The notes under the pieces are model-generated. The model was not told the DNA's origin. It did not search any database and saw only the letters and a list, made by a program, of their open reading frames with translations. This document shows positions 7,170 through 15,942 of a stretch of DNA of 28,779 nt, piece after piece; positions within the stretch are counted from its first letter, which is position 1, and each line of letters opens with the position of its first letter. Source of the DNA: an uncultured Oscillospiraceae bacterium (GTDB lineage Bacteria > Bacillota > Clostridia > Oscillospirales > Oscillospiraceae); contig CAKTOK010000019.1 in the NCBI GenBank assembly GCA_934589835.1, positions 1-28,779 on the forward strand, read 5' to 3'. The translations under genes were made by a program, and so were the position numbers.

Positions 7170-8849
7170 TTATTCTCCTGTGCTCTGGTCGCTGTCGGGC
7201 ATCGTCAGGCTGATGGTCACCACAGGTGCCCCCTCGGTACTACCCTCCGCCGGCATGTCATAGCTTCCGGAAATACCGGTGCCTTTAATGGTGACTGTCA
7301 GCAGCGTGTCGCTTGCCCCTGCCGGCACGGTCAATTCGCCGGTTCCGCTGTTGTATGTCAGGTTTTGCGGTATGTCTCCGATCATAACGGCATCCGCCCC
7401 CAGTGTGATGCCATCACTCCCAGCAGACGCTGTGAGCGCCAGTACCTTTGCCGCGCCTGTGGTATTGGTAATGGTAAACGTCACGGTGGCCGTTCCGGAC
7501 CATTTGCCCTGGCCCACCAGCTCATAGCCCGCGCTGATGGGAATACCGGTCAACGCATTTTCACTGTTGGTGGACGTGTTGATGACCCATCGGTAGTTTT
7601 CTGCGCCCAAGGTATAGGTCAAATTGTTTGCCGTGACCGCTTTGTCAACCGTAAGTTCCGGTGTCACATTCTCCAGCGGCATGACCGCAACATCCTCCGC
7701 CAGTACGCTGTTCAACGCCAGACGCACCACACCGTCCTCAGAGAACAGCGTAAACCGCGTCCCCTGTTCCGTCACATAGTCGGTGTTGTAATTGGTGGCG
7801 ATCAGCCCGCCGATGGCCAGTCCTTCTGGTGCTTGATCCGCATCAAACAGCGCAATGCTGTTCTTCTCCAGTACGCCGCCGCAGCGGGCGGTCAGTGCCT
7901 GAGAAAACGGCAGGCACGCGACAGCTCCGTTCCCATTGACCGCATCCAGTACGGCGGACAGCTCTTCTGCCGTCAGTATGTCGGGGTCCACATAGAGGAT
8001 GAGCCATCCCTGACCGGCTACGGTCTCCCGCAGCGCTTCCAGCACTGCGGCCTTTGTCTGCTCCGTCAGCGGCAGCGCTTTCAGAGACAGCTGCTCCCGT
8101 TCCACTTCGTTATAGGGCTGCATGACACCGGCCGGCTCCACCAGCCGGACGGCATTTGCGTAGTACAGGCCCACCTGCTGCTCCGTAAGCTCCACGCCTG
8201 CGGGATACAGGAAGCCGCGGGGACGCAGGCCGTCCTCGGCAAAGCGCTCCCGTCCGCCTGCCAGCGCCTGCAGCAGGGCGTTTTCGTCCGCCGCCTCGGC
8301 AAGCGCGGCCGCGCCGCCGTCCAGCAGGTCAAGCCCCTGCTGGGACAGCTCCTGCAGCGTATCGGCGTCCAGCGCATCCGGCATCTCACTCACCGCCAGC
8401 GTGGGATACACGCCATACGCGGAAAAGGTATCCACCATGCTCAGGGGCGTCTCCACCTGCGTTTCTTCGTCCGCATCCTCCGGTATCTCCACCGCCGGCA
8501 CGGTCAGGAAGGACTTCTTTGCCGCCGTGATAAACGTGACAATCGGCCCATCGTAGGCGCGCACGGGCGTTACCAGCTCCGATTCCTCGTAAGACCGCCC
8601 AACAGGGACATCCACCGTCTCGGCCGGAGTCTCCTCGCTGTCCGCCAGCGCCATCGGCGCCGCATCGTCCTCCACCCCATAAATATCGCCGGTATAGCAG
8701 ACAATGCGGTGCTCAGTTCCCTCGATCTCCAAAGGTCTCCAGGAAAACGGCACAGCTGTGCCAGCCTCCGCAGCAAGTACGCCGCTGGGAAGCTGCCACA
8801 GCATGAGCAGTGCGAGGACCGCGCCCCATATTCTGTGTTTCTTATGCAA
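7170..8849 (-). CDS. Secreted protein with degenerate deacetylase-like domain and C-terminal beta module (559 aa)
   Basis: TTG at 8849 is the start, preceded by AAAGGAGG at good distance. A Sec signal ends VLA|AEAG near residue 26. Residues about 95-325 follow the order of elements of a NodB-type polysaccharide deacetylase: VTFITAAKK where TFDDG would be, YGVYPTLAV, a GLDLLDGGAAAL where the SHTxxH metal site would be, GLRPRGFLYPAGVE, and GWLILYVDPD. All metal ligands appear to be missing, so it would be a non-catalytic binding fold; this assignment is tentative. Residues 405-500 (LTYTLGAENYRW, SAGYELVGQGKWSGTATV) match the 225-aa secreted protein. There is no anchor or sorting motif. Confidence 0.8.
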   Translation of the reverse strand: MHKKHRIWGAVLALLMLWQLPSGVLAAEAGTAVPFSWRPLEIEGTEHRIVCYTGDIYGVEDDAAPMALADSEETPAETVDVPVGRSYEESELVTPVRAYDGPIVTFITAAKKSFLTVPAVEIPEDADEETQVETPLSMVDTFSAYGVYPTLAVSEMPDALDADTLQELSQQGLDLLDGGAAALAEAADENALLQALAGGRERFAEDGLRPRGFLYPAGVELTEQQVGLYYANAVRLVEPAGVMQPYNEVEREQLSLKALPLTEQTKAAVLEALRETVAGQGWLILYVDPDILTAEELSAVLDAVNGNGAVACLPFSQALTARCGGVLEKNSIALFDADQAPEGLAIGGLIATNYNTDYVTEQGTRFTLFSEDGVVRLALNSVLAEDVAVMPLENVTPELTVDKAVTANNLTYTLGAENYRWVINTSTNSENALTGIPISAGYELVGQGKWSGTATVTFTITNTTGAAKVLALTASAGSDGITLGADAVMIGDIPQNLTYNSGTGELTVPAGASDTLLTVTIKGTGISGSYDMPAEGSTEGAPVVTISLTMPDSDQSTGE

Positions 8850-8903
8850 GGCGAGGCCCTCCTTTCGGGTCTGCTTTGATCGTAGTTGCGTCTTTTCTGA
8901 TCC

Positions 8904-9503
8904 TTAATCCGCCATGTTCAGCACCGTGGCAAGTCCCACGCTGCCGGCGGAATAATACGTCTCCGGCTGGTAGCCCATGATCTGCAGCGTCACGTCTCCG
9001 GCCGCCGCCTTTTCGTTGAGCTGCACCCGCTCCACATACTGGCCCGGTTTCAGCAGCCCCGTCTCGCCGATGATCTCATTGTCGCTGTTGAGCACCCGCA
9101 GCTTGGCCCAGACGGCGTTGCCCGCGTCATTGGTGAAGTACAGCGGCAGGCTGCCGTTACTGTCGGCGTTCAGCACGCCGCAGACGTGGACATTGTAATC
9201 CTCACTGATGGACAGAGCCGCCCAACCCAGCGCCGCATCCACCGCAGGCGTTCCGTCCACGGCAGCGGTATCAAACTCCGGCGGCACGAAATCGCCGGTA
9301 TTTTTGCCGGTATTATACTCCTGCTGTACGCTGCTGCCGCCGGCCAGATGGCCGCCGTCCTTGTTCCAGTCGATCCACCAGCCACCCCAGATCCAGCGGG
9401 CCGCCACCAGAAACGCGATGGCCAGAAGCTCCACGGCAATAATGAGCCGATAGTTCCGCAGGGAGCGCTGCTGCTCCTTCGTGTAATTCACAGCCTGAGA
9501 CAT
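8904..9503 (-). CDS. Membrane-anchored beta-domain protein (199 aa), paralogue of the 210-aa protein
   Basis: ATG at 9503 has a perfect AGGAGGT seven bases upstream, so the open frame reaching 9692 is not the start. One membrane segment (about 19-38) ends in an unusual Trp-rich stretch (RWIWGGWWIDW). The extracellular part ends in a beta domain with ETGLLKPGQYVERVQL, parallel to AESGILRPGYYVEQLT in the 210-aa protein, at the same relative place. Each of the two paralogues is next to a secreted protein carrying the WSGTATV module (210 beside 225 aa; 199 beside 559 aa), suggesting each anchors or docks that partner at the membrane. Function otherwise unknown. Confidence 0.8.
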   Translation of the reverse strand: MSQAVNYTKEQQRSLRNYRLIIAVELLAIAFLVAARWIWGGWWIDWNKDGGHLAGGSSVQQEYNTGKNTGDFVPPEFDTAAVDGTPAVDAALGWAALSISEDYNVHVCGVLNADSNGSLPLYFTNDAGNAVWAKLRVLNSDNEIIGETGLLKPGQYVERVQLNEKAAAGDVTLQIMGYQPETYYSAGSVGLATVLNMAD

Positions 9504-9556
9504 GGGTGTTACCTCCTGAAATCGCGTTGTGCAGTGCAGAATATGCCGGATTCTTT

Positions 9557-9620
9557 CTCGGCAAAAGGCAGCGCGAAACCGCCGCCCTTTGCCCAGCCCC
9601 GGAGCCTGCGCTCCGGGGTG
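9557..9620 (-). repeat. Double-hairpin intergenic element, copy 1 (downstream of the giant gene)
   Basis: Two successive hairpins occupy the 148-bp gap: 9560-9573 with 9580-9593 (two mismatches) and 9597-9605 with 9610-9618 (perfect 9 bp, loop CTGC). Sequence and spacing match the element at 15074-15133 on the other side of the 1768-aa gene. No U-tract follows in either direction. Confidence 0.75.
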
Positions 9621-9651
9621 GGGTTCGTGGTCATGATGGTCTATGCTTGGC

Positions 9652-12600
9652 TTAGCCGTTGCCTTCTGTGACCGTGATATGACCGATTTCACCGGCTGTC
9701 AGTTCACTCTCTGTCGGCGTACCGGACAGCGTGCAGACCACGGTCTGCGAGGTGTGTGCCGGAATGGTGACGGTATCACCGGCCGCAGGAAACTCCTCGC
9801 CGTTCACCACCAGCTTCAATGCGCTCTCTGCGGCGCCATCTGTTCTCTCCAGCTTGATGGTATAGGTCTTTGCCGCGCTGGTGGAGTTGATGAAGTAGAT
9901 ACTGCCGTTGGCCACGGTGATGGTGTCGTCCTCTGTCACCGTGAAGCTCCTGCTGCCGGCGGCATGACGCCACGCGAAGGAATCCACCGGCTTCCAGCTA
10001 GCCGTCTTACCATCTGCGTCGAACGTGTAGACGGCCGCGTTGCGGACCCACTCAAAGCTCATGTCGCCCATGTAGTAGCCCTCCAGCGCCGTGGTAGGCA
10101 TCTGGGTCACAATGTTGACGGTGCTGTTGGCCTGCAGGTCCGTCACAGCAAGGGACAGCTTGTCCGCCGCGGGACGCACCGTGCAGTTGTGGGAGTCAAC
10201 GCTCTTGATGAGCCTGCCGTCGGCGGGATAGTAAGTCCAGGTCCTGTTGGCGGCATTGTAATGAGTATCCTGTGCGGGTTTGTTCGTAGGCTGTGAGCTT
10301 TCGTGGTTCACATACACAGCATCGCTGCCGCTGATGTAGGTGTACTGCTTCACACCACCATCCACCGACCAGATGAGGGATGCATCGTAGGGTACGAGGG
10401 TGAAAGAGTATGTCTTCACGAAGTTATTTGTCGATGTGTCTGGTTCACTCTCGCAGCTCTTTGCATCCGCACCTATCTTATCGTTAAAATAGGCATCAGA
10501 AATGTAGTAGTGCTCACCAGCAGGAATCGTGAACTGCGGACAATAGCCTGCTGTTGCGCTCTCGCTGAACGCCTTGTAGGCCCAGCTGGTCCACTTGGTG
10601 AACGGAATGGTCTCGACCTGATAGCAGCTCACCGCTGTGTTGTTCTGATGGCTCTGCAGGAAGGTGACCTGCTGCTCCGTCTCGTCACCGACGGTCCACT
10701 TCCAGATCGCGATCCGCTCGTAGCTGTCCAGCGTCAGCTCGACGGTGGTATCGGCCTCCACGCCGGTCAGCGTGCAGCCACAATCAAGTCTGCCGCTGTT
10801 CCAAGGATCCAGCGGGATCGCCACCTCGTCCTGCTTCAGTCCTGCGACACCGTTGATAGCCGGCGATCCTTTGTCCGTTGTGATCTTGTACGCCTTTGCG
10901 AAGCGTTTCGTGTTGCCCTCAACACAGAAATTGATGTCTTCACCGTCTGCAGCGTTCTTACCGTTCTCCGCGGCGCAGAACTTCTCCAGCACAGCGCCCT
11001 TCTGGTCCACGAAGGTCACATCATAGGCGTAGGGCACCAGATTGACCGTCACTATCGCGCTGGGCATATCTTCGTTCAGAGTCGGCAGGATACCATCAAA
11101 CTCAAGTGACCAGATATTGCCACTTTGTGAGAAGTCATCATAGTACCACCCATTCGCCTTTGTGCTTCCCCTGTCGCTCCGCAAGACCGGTGCTGTTCTC
11201 TCATCGCTGAGGACGTAGCGCCGCCCCTCTGGAATTGCGTATGCGATACCCGCTTGCCCATAATTGTTTAAAAGATTTGCATAATACCACCCCTCCGTGC
11301 CGTTGCTGCGCAGCGTGCGATATTGGGGGTAGAACAGCCCTGGATTCTGCGGATCTTCGTACTGGCCATCCGGCTTATCCGTCAGATACTCCGTGTAGGA
11401 AAGGTCTGCCGGCACGTTGGCTGCGCCGGTTACGGCAGCATTCCACCGCCACACGGCCACATAGGACTGGAACGTGAGCTTGATGTTCACCTCTTTTTCC
11501 GTCAGCGCGACCTTCGCATCGGCAGGCAGGATGGTGCTGACAGACTGCATCGCCTTACCAGCCAGTGTGCCGCCGTCGATTCGATACTGAGAAACGATGT
11601 ATTTGCCGCTTCCCTCGGGCGCAGGTGTGTAGTCGGGGTCGTTCGTAAAGAACGGGGTGATCGTCTTCGACGTGGTGGTATCACCGTTGACAGTGGTGAT
11701 CGTGCCGCTCACCTTGTGTGCATAGGTGGTGATGGCGATATTGACTGTGACATCGCCGTATACGCCGGTGACCGTAATGTCGTTCGTATTGTCACGGTCC
11801 TTGACCGTGACGGCGCTATCCGTGCAGGTAATGTCCTTTGCCTCCACGACCTGCCACCTTTCGCCATTCTGGTTCAGATTGTAGGTGGCCTCACTGCCGT
11901 TCTTGATCTCCGTCTTGGGGACGTCCATCACCTTTCCGTCCATAGTGACATTCCACGTGACACTGCGGCTGGCGCTGTAATGGACGGTGGCCACCGCATC
12001 CTTGTTAATACCGGTAACGGTAACTTCAAAGGGATCCTTGCCGGTATTGATAGAGCTGCCCGCACCTTCAAAGGCTGCCCCCTCCGTTGTCTGAATAGTG
12101 ACCGCGCCGGTCGCATCGACCACACCGCCCTTGATACCCGCGCGAACGGCCTGCATTTCGTCGCTGGCAAGGTAGCTCATAAACGTGTGGGTGACATCCT
12201 TGCTCTTGGCATCCGCAAAGTTCCAGCGCACCGTGTGGTTGTACTTCTTGACCGTGACGGTGATGGTGCCGTCCGTGATATTGGACAGCTTCACATCGGT
12301 GCAGCCGTCCGTCACTGCGTTGGCGAGCTTGGTCTTGCCATCGTCCACTGTGGTGGCGTTTTCAATGACCAGGCCGGAATTGCTGGCGTCCGCCTTGATG
12401 CCGGTAATGGCATAGCCGTCCGGCGTCTGGAAGGAAGCTGTGCCGTCAATGGAGTAGAGCTTCTCCGGCGTAAGACCGGTGACTGCCTTACCCGCGGCGT
12501 CCACATAGTTGACGTTCAGCGTGTAACGGGTCCAGTTGTAGGTGCCATTCTCCGCCGGCGCCGCCTTGTAGGTGGCCTTCTTGAAGGCAGTAACTGCCCC

Positions 12601-14958
12601 GTCGTTCACCATCGGCCCGGAGGGATCCTGCCAATTTGCAGATGTTGCAACATTATCAGCAGCATTTGCCTCCTTGATAGATTTTTGCGTGGACGTCGGC
12701 AGTTGATTGACAATCACTTTTGCATTAGGGCCGGTGGGAACCAACCCTGTTTTGTTGCTTTGGCTGAACGACAACACACCGTTCACTGTTAAAGTGCCCG
12801 CAAGGTTCAGCTGTGCATTTCCTGTTGGCTTCACCTTTCCTGTGTTTTTCACAATACCAGTGGCATCCAGATGTGTACGGAACTGATTATGTGACCACTC
12901 GTCCTTATAGTCCGCCGCATCATAAAAGTAAAGAGACGCATACTGTCCACTGGATATCTCAAGTTCTGCACCTTCCTCCACCGTCAAAGACGCCCCAGGC
13001 AAAAACTTCAGGCCATAGTTCACAGTGAGCTTACCATCCCTGGCCACCGTCACATCCAAGTTGTCGCTAATGGCCAGAACCAGTTTTTTTGTATCGACCG
13101 AATACGCGCCAACATTGATATTCAAATAATTCATCGACACGCTGCCGTTCAGTTCAACACGGAGTTTGTCCTCTGCGTAATCGTAACGTGTCGTAACGGT
13201 GGCATCATCGCTCATTACGAACAGGCTGGGATCATTGCCTGTCCCGTTCGAAATGATATCCACGGGATCGGCTTGTATTGCATCCCCAAATATCCCTACT
13301 TCATTGCCGAAAACTATTTTCGTGCGCTTACTCGTGCACACTACAATCTGAGCCTTCATGTTGGCTCCCCGTTCATAGACCGTCTCCACCATGTTATTCT
13401 GGAGATAATACATGGTGAATGGTGCAACCTTAGATGCGTTCAAACTTGTATAGGTTCCACCGCGCCAATCTCTGATCTGCAGCAACTGATAAATCGCACT
13501 GCCGGGTTTGGCATAAACGCGGCCGGTACGGGTGGCACTATCCCATGCGTCGGTATGATTCTCGTCTATTACATAGCCGCGGGCATAGAAATCGCCCTCC
13601 ACAATAATTGTGCCGGAGACGATCATCTTTCCATACGAGCCGCCTACAATGTGCGCCTGGTAACTCGAGCCGCCGTTGGCACCCTGAATCGCGTTGACCA
13701 GCAATGTACCGCCCTTGTTGACGTTCACTGTAACCGTCTCCGGTACCGTCAGGGCAAAGTAGGCACTGCCTGTCGTGGCAATGGTTGTTTGCGGATTTTT
13801 CTCCTGTATATTCACCACCGTGTCTACGGCGGTATCGTGCTTGTCGCTATAAGGTACCACCAGCTTTACGCCGGAGGGAATCACATACGTCAGCGCACCG
13901 GCAGCATCTGCCGCGACATACTTGCAATCTCCAATCGCATAGCGGGACGCATCTGCCGCGCTGGCGGGCAGTGTAATGGAACGTTTGCTGTTATCGACCA
14001 CGACGCTGGTTTCACCGGTGGACGCAGCCGCCACGCGCATGGCATCTTCCCAGTAGTAGTAATTCGCATCGCCAATATGGTAGCTTGCTTCCATATCGCT
14101 TTTTACAAACACCGCGCGAATACTGTTGCCCTTACTATCGGGCCCATAATTGGTCAGCGGGTTTGCCGTGGAAATCGGCGTATGATACTCATCTTCCCAT
14201 AGGTAGAACTTGTAACCTGCCGCTGCGGTGGCCGTAAGGGTGACCTTCTTGCTCGTGGGAGCATAGGAAATGGTTTCATCCTTTTCGGAGGAATTCACCT
14301 TATCCGTGCCGTTTGTGGCGCTGTATGTGCCACGCTCGGCGGGCAGCAGGGTGAGATTGTAGATATCCGACTGCACCACAGAGAAGTTAGACAGTGTGAT
14401 GGATTGTGTCGGGTTATCTTTATTTGTTATACCGGAAGCTGTTCCGCCCGCCGACGTGATCACAATGGACTTGCTCTCACCTGCAGGAATAGACGCATTA
14501 AATGTACCAGTAGAAAAACCTTCCACATCGCAGGTAACGCTGGAGGTATCAAACCACGTATGCCTCTCTGTCCATTGGAATTTCAACGTAACAGCCGCAG
14601 TATTCGTATTTTTGATGACCAGCGTACGGGATTTCGCATCAAATGTATCTCCTCCCGATTTCTGTCTTGCGGAGTACACTGTGCCCGTCAGTGCAAAATT
14701 TCCTGTTGCCTGCGATCCACTTTCTGCCCACTCCGAATATTTGTCTCCTCTCTTCGCGTCGTATTCTCCGCTCGGCGCATCGACAGACAGCTCGATCCCC
14801 TCTACGGGCGTCCAGGTGCCCAGTCGAACCGTATCCGCCGCGAAGCTGGTGCCGATCAGCGAAACCGCCAGCACACAGGTCAGCACAAGGGCTGCCGCGA
14901 TGCTCAGCAGCTTCACGCCCCGCGGCAGACGGCGGGCCTCCCCCTTTGTTTTACGCAT
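9652..14958 (-). CDS. Giant secreted repeat protein (1768 aa)
   Basis: ATG at 14958 follows GGGGAGGTG. A Sec signal (1-41) ends TSFAA|D. Residues about 200-260 contain VTLTATAAAGYKFYLWEDE, like divergent InlB B-repeats. Residues about 290-750 include YVIPSGVKLVVPYSD and many short beta rungs (NGSVSMNYLNINVGAY, GKLTVNYGLKFLPGASL), suggesting a right-handed beta-helix. From about 812 to 1640 there are eight or nine tandem beta domains of about 80-145 residues, each starting with an aromatic-hydrophobic signature (YNHTVRW at 906, W1002, YAHKV at 1079, YVAVWRW at 1166, YAYDVTF at 1310, YERIAIWKW at 1413, YDASLIW at 1524, SFEW at 1634). It ends HITVTEGNG with no LPXTG, membrane or dockerin anchor. 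Likely an adhesin or tip/stalk component. Confidence 0.88.
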   Translation of the reverse strand: MRKTKGEARRLPRGVKLLSIAAALVLTCVLAVSLIGTSFAADTVRLGTWTPVEGIELSVDAPSGEYDAKRGDKYSEWAESGSQATGNFALTGTVYSARQKSGGDTFDAKSRTLVIKNTNTAAVTLKFQWTERHTWFDTSSVTCDVEGFSTGTFNASIPAGESKSIVITSAGGTASGITNKDNPTQSITLSNFSVVQSDIYNLTLLPAERGTYSATNGTDKVNSSEKDETISYAPTSKKVTLTATAAAGYKFYLWEDEYHTPISTANPLTNYGPDSKGNSIRAVFVKSDMEASYHIGDANYYYWEDAMRVAAASTGETSVVVDNSKRSITLPASAADASRYAIGDCKYVAADAAGALTYVIPSGVKLVVPYSDKHDTAVDTVVNIQEKNPQTTIATTGSAYFALTVPETVTVNVNKGGTLLVNAIQGANGGSSYQAHIVGGSYGKMIVSGTIIVEGDFYARGYVIDENHTDAWDSATRTGRVYAKPGSAIYQLLQIRDWRGGTYTSLNASKVAPFTMYYLQNNMVETVYERGANMKAQIVVCTSKRTKIVFGNEVGIFGDAIQADPVDIISNGTGNDPSLFVMSDDATVTTRYDYAEDKLRVELNGSVSMNYLNINVGAYSVDTKKLVLAISDNLDVTVARDGKLTVNYGLKFLPGASLTVEEGAELEISSGQYASLYFYDAADYKDEWSHNQFRTHLDATGIVKNTGKVKPTGNAQLNLAGTLTVNGVLSFSQSNKTGLVPTGPNAKVIVNQLPTSTQKSIKEANAADNVATSANWQDPSGPMVNDGAVTAFKKATYKAAPAENGTYNWTRYTLNVNYVDAAGKAVTGLTPEKLYSIDGTASFQTPDGYAITGIKADASNSGLVIENATTVDDGKTKLANAVTDGCTDVKLSNITDGTITVTVKKYNHTVRWNFADAKSKDVTHTFMSYLASDEMQAVRAGIKGGVVDATGAVTIQTTEGAAFEGAGSSINTGKDPFEVTVTGINKDAVATVHYSASRSVTWNVTMDGKVMDVPKTEIKNGSEATYNLNQNGERWQVVEAKDITCTDSAVTVKDRDNTNDITVTGVYGDVTVNIAITTYAHKVSGTITTVNGDTTTSKTITPFFTNDPDYTPAPEGSGKYIVSQYRIDGGTLAGKAMQSVSTILPADAKVALTEKEVNIKLTFQSYVAVWRWNAAVTGAANVPADLSYTEYLTDKPDGQYEDPQNPGLFYPQYRTLRSNGTEGWYYANLLNNYGQAGIAYAIPEGRRYVLSDERTAPVLRSDRGSTKANGWYYDDFSQSGNIWSLEFDGILPTLNEDMPSAIVTVNLVPYAYDVTFVDQKGAVLEKFCAAENGKNAADGEDINFCVEGNTKRFAKAYKITTDKGSPAINGVAGLKQDEVAIPLDPWNSGRLDCGCTLTGVEADTTVELTLDSYERIAIWKWTVGDETEQQVTFLQSHQNNTAVSCYQVETIPFTKWTSWAYKAFSESATAGYCPQFTIPAGEHYYISDAYFNDKIGADAKSCESEPDTSTNNFVKTYSFTLVPYDASLIWSVDGGVKQYTYISGSDAVYVNHESSQPTNKPAQDTHYNAANRTWTYYPADGRLIKSVDSHNCTVRPAADKLSLAVTDLQANSTVNIVTQMPTTALEGYYMGDMSFEWVRNAAVYTFDADGKTASWKPVDSFAWRHAAGSRSFTVTEDDTITVANGSIYFINSTSAAKTYTIKLERTDGAAESALKLVVNGEEFPAAGDTVTIPAHTSQTVVCTLSGTPTESELTAGEIGHITVTEGNG

Positions 14959-15001
14959 TGTAACACCTCCCCTTGTTATCGTGCGTTTCTCTCTTTCTCA
15001 T
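14951..15001 (-). CDS. Possible 16-residue leader peptide before the giant gene
   Basis: ATG at 15001 has AAAGGAGG nine bases upstream and encodes MRKRETHDNKGRCYNA, ending in TAA at 14951-14953, five bases inside the start of the 1768-aa gene. The leader frame therefore runs through the second ribosome-binding site and stops over the giant's start codon, an arrangement that would couple translation. It could also be a chance reading frame. Confidence 0.35.
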   Translation of the reverse strand: MRKRETHDNKGRCYNA

Positions 15002-15060
15002 ATCCTGGCTCCTCCTTTGCAATACTCTTGCGGGACTCACCGCATAACAGACATATCAAG

Positions 15061-15133
15061 CGAGGATGAACTCCTCGGCAAAAGGCAGCGTGGGCCGCTG
15101 CCCTTTGCCCAAGCCCGGAGCTTCCGCTCCGGG
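15061..15133 (-). repeat. Double-hairpin intergenic element, copy 2 (upstream of the giant gene)
   Basis: In the 228-bp gap between the 225-aa and 1768-aa genes, a 14-bp stem with one mismatch pairs 15077-15090 with 15096-15109. A second perfect 8-bp stem pairs 15114-15121 with 15126-15133. A small 6-bp dyad (15061-15066 with 15072-15077) adjoins. The core CTCGGCAAAAGGCAGCG and the CCCTTTGCCCA / CCGGAGC blocks match the copy near 9560-9618. No U-tract follows. The rest of the gap shows only the leader peptide and ribosome-binding sites. Confidence 0.75.
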
Positions 15134-15186
15134 TCGGGTATAGCCAGCCGCAAAGGCCGGTGGGGTGCAGAATGGTGGTGCGTTGG

Positions 15187-15864
15187 TTAGACGACTTTGT
15201 CAACGGTAACGGTCAGCGTACCGATAGACGTCACGTTGTTCTTGATCGCGCCGGCAGTAATTTCCGCAGCCTGGATCGTAAAGTTCACGCCGCCATCATT
15301 TACAGCGGTCACCAGTGCAGTGGAGGTGTGATCCGCCTTTGTAGCAATCGTCTGTGCGGCAGAAGGCAGGCCCCATGCTGCCTGATTGAAGGTAAAGGCC
15401 TTCGTCACGTTACCGGCCTCAGTGGCACCGTCAAACTTGTAGGAAACCTTCACGTCCTTGTTGGACCAGTTCTCGACCTTGACAGAAACAGTAGCCGTGC
15501 CGCTCCATGTGCCATTGATCTCATAACCGGCGGACTTGGGCTGTGTATTGGCCGTGGTCTGCTCAGTCGTCATTTCACTTGTGCCTGTTTCATCACTATA
15601 AACCTTCCATTCATAGCTATTTGCATCAACGGTGTACTTCAGCGAAGAAGCGACGTTCCACTCCATATACACATAGTATTTGGTCGGGATAGTTGCGGGC
15701 GTAGCGGTGTTTTCATAGTCAGCGGGGATCTCAATGCTCTTTGTTGTCGCAGCAGAGAAATCAGTGATCATGACCTTCCCTTCCACGGGATCCGCTGCGA
15801 GAGCGGTGACGGTCAGGCTCAAGGCCATGACCAGTGCGAGGATCAAGCTTGTGATCTTCTTCAT
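15187..15864 (-). CDS. Small secreted beta protein, candidate major subunit (225 aa)
   Basis: ATG 15864 has a perfect AGGAGGAAG upstream. A Sec signal MKKITSLILALVMALSL ends ALAA|DPVEG at residue 24, the kind cut by LepB. The mature 200 residues are almost all beta, containing YYVYMEWNVASSLKYTV, SYEWKVY, SAGYEINGTWSGTATVSV and a closing TLTVTVDK. The central module is shared with the C-terminus of the 559-aa protein. Small size, strong ribosome-binding site, A+T-rich leader and isolation by hairpin downstream suggest high expression, as for a major subunit of a surface layer or fibre. No anchor or sorting motif. Family name not known to me. Confidence 0.85.
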   Translation of the reverse strand: MKKITSLILALVMALSLTVTALAADPVEGKVMITDFSAATTKSIEIPADYENTATPATIPTKYYVYMEWNVASSLKYTVDANSYEWKVYSDETGTSEMTTEQTTANTQPKSAGYEINGTWSGTATVSVKVENWSNKDVKVSYKFDGATEAGNVTKAFTFNQAAWGLPSAAQTIATKADHTSTALVTAVNDGGVNFTIQAAEITAGAIKNNVTSIGTLTVTVDKVV

Positions 15865-15942
15865 TTTTTTCTTCCTCCTGTTTTACTGTTTTTTTGTATT
15901 TGCACCCCACAAATGTGGTTTACAACAAATTTGGATGCCCTG
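15865..15942 (-). promoter_or_regulatory. A+T-rich leader of the 225-aa gene, possible internal promoter
   Basis: This 78-bp gap is conspicuously A+T-rich for the cluster. On the minus strand it reads TTGTAAACCACATTTGTGGG then GTGCAAATACAAAAAAACAG. The segment contains a small dyad (ACCACA/TGTGGG) and a TTGTAA that could act as a -35 element, but no good -10 hexamer at standard distance. The AGGAGG site follows. I regard an internal promoter as possible only. Confidence 0.25.

Noticed and set aside
4592..7213. Long plus-strand open frame of 873 codons opposite the 596-aa and 382-aa genes
   Set aside because: It is the antisense of G+C-rich coding sequence; translation is Leu/Arg/His-rich with no domain, spans two real genes and has no ribosome-binding site. 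The plus-strand frames at 283-1620, 2039-3661, 7134-8879, 11323-12792, 19290-21419 and 24611-27099 are rejected for the same reason.
9504..9692. N-terminal extension of the 199-aa protein
   Set aside because: It would run into the end of the giant gene and through the hairpin element; the perfect AGGAGGT before 9503 decides the start.
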